This document shows positions 63,186 through 64,000 of a DNA stretch of 64,000 nt, piece after piece; positions within the stretch are counted from its first letter, which is position 1; each line of letters begins with the position of its first letter. This stretch comes from Pseudomonas extremorientalis (lineage in GTDB: Bacteria; Pseudomonadota; Gammaproteobacteria; Pseudomonadales; Pseudomonadaceae): NCBI RefSeq assembly GCF_001870465.1, contig NZ_MDGK01000056.1:124001-188000 (forward strand), read 5' to 3'. The notes under the pieces are model-generated. The model worked only from the letters and a program-made list of their open reading frames with translations, was not told the DNA's origin and did no database searches. A program made the position numbers and the translations under genes.

Positions 63186-64000
63186 TTAACCTTCACCGTT
63201 CGCGTTATCGGCGTCTTTCGGCGCCAGACGACCGCGAAAATCAATCAGGCCGTCGACAATGGCCAGAACCACGAGTAACGGATAGATCAGCTGCATGAAC
63301 AGCACCATTGTTACGTACATCCCCACCAGCCAGAACTTGGCCAGGCGCTTCTGCGCGACCAGCCCGTGAATCAGGGCCAGTCCGGCGAACACCAGCGGTA
63401 CGCTGCAAAACAGCACCAGCAAGGTGGCTTGTGAACCGAAGTACGGTCCGACCACCATGAGTGCCAGCAGCAACATCGCCGGGCCCACGGGGATTCTGAT
63501 ACTGCGAAATTCGCGACCAAAACCACCCGGGTTGTACAACAACGCCTGCCAATATCGCCCAAGCATCAGGCTCAGCACGCTGACGATCTGCATCATTACC
63601 GCCATCAGGCCGATCAGGGCCGGTGCAATCAGTGTCGCAAGACGCGCTCGCTCATCTACCGAAAGCTGCTGGTAGAGTTCCCCGAGGGCCATCGGCAGGA
63701 CCTTGACGATCTCTTGCGACAGCACCTCGATCTGCGGGCGGAAAGCCGCGTCGATCAACACCGAAAACACCAACCCCACTGCCACGCTGACCAGCAGCGT
63801 GCGGGCCCAGGACTCACTTGCGCGCAAAACCAACGCAAGGCTCGACGATCCCAGCAGTACCAGAAGTACCTTGGGTTCGCCCAGTTGCAGCCACCAGATC
63901 AAGGCGGCCAGCACTCCCAGGGCCAGGACGCCAAGGGCATCCTGCAAACCGCGCCGCAGCAGCACAAGGCAACCTGCGGCAGCACCCAACCAATACAACA
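63186..64000 (-). CDS. DUF2232/YybS-like membrane protein, 5' end outside the window
   Basis: About 271 codons are visible, and the frame continues past the right edge, so the true start is probably outside. It is a polytopic membrane protein with about eight hydrophobic helices and a polar tail (RGRLAPKDADNANGEG). A gene of this type lies between rpsR and rplI in Pseudomonas genomes. Its role is unknown. It ends 18 bp before rplI, so both are probably in the ribosomal-protein transcript. Confidence 0.82.
   Translation of the reverse strand, partial: LYWLGAAAGCLVLLRRGLQDALGVLALGVLAALIWWLQLGEPKVLLVLLGSSSLALVLRASESWARTLLVSVAVGLVFSVLIDAAFRPQIEVLSQEIVKVLPMALGELYQQLSVDERARLATLIAPALIGLMAVMMQIVSVLSLMLGRYWQALLYNPGGFGREFRSIRIPVGPAMLLLALMVVGPYFGSQATLLVLFCSVPLVFAGLALIHGLVAQKRLAKFWLVGMYVTMVLFMQLIYPLLVVLAIVDGLIDFRGRLAPKDADNANGEG

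Overview
The window is chromosomal DNA of a Pseudomonas of the fluorescens group. The evidence is the high GC content, the order (DUF2232-type membrane gene)-rplI-dnaB, azurin, the amaA-amaB-LysR lysine-catabolism block, and many intergenic repeats built on GTGGGAGGGGGCTTGC, the type of REP/REPIN sequence abundant in P. fluorescens relatives. No tRNA, rRNA, CRISPR array, transposase or prophage was seen.

Layout. Positions 1-15.3 kb hold three very large toxin-like genes of the family annotated in Pseudomonas as DUF6543/dermonecrotic-toxin-like. One is cut by the left edge on the minus strand. Two are tandem on the plus strand (2004 and 2311 aa) and end in leucine-rich repeats followed by a NEL-type E3 ubiquitin ligase domain. 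From 15.3 to 32.8 kb there is housekeeping and accessory content: a divergent CbpA/Hsp70-like pair, an AI-2E family transporter, a PsiF protein, an AraC regulator divergent from an EamA exporter, a lipase, a ferritin-like protein, AsmA, a repeat-rich secreted protein, a FabR-like regulator, an NlpC/P60 protease, ureEFG-hupE behind a predicted sigma-54 promoter, an AGE-family epimerase, a CDF metal transporter and a YdfG-like dehydrogenase. A 740-bp gene-free stretch at 32.8-33.55 kb carries a cluster of DnaA-box matches.

From 33.5 to 38.6 kb lies a complete five-gene branched-chain amino-acid ABC transporter, livFGMHK/braGFEDC, read leftwards from a consensus-like sigma-54 promoter. Upstream of that promoter are four helically phased copies of a GGTTGCAC-like repeat. 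It is followed by amaA-amaB and their LysR regulator (pipecolate/lysine breakdown), pncB-nadE (NAD synthesis), azurin, and a three-gene transglutaminase / circularly permuted ATP-grasp-alpha-E / transglutaminase-DUF2126 cluster. A candidate effector-immunity pair (53.2-54.5 kb) and a YgiQ-type radical SAM protein come next.

At 57.25-61.2 kb a fourth member of the toxin family carries no LRR/NEL region. Instead it ends in what reads as a SET-like (protein lysine methyltransferase) domain. It sits directly beside dnaB and rplI. The window closes inside the membrane-protein gene upstream of rplI.

The main theme is a set of giant modular proteins that share one N-terminal delivery-like half with a hydrophobic segment. 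They carry interchangeable C-terminal enzymes (NEL ubiquitin ligase or SET-like methyltransferase) aimed, by inference, at eukaryotic host proteins. No secretion system for them is visible here.
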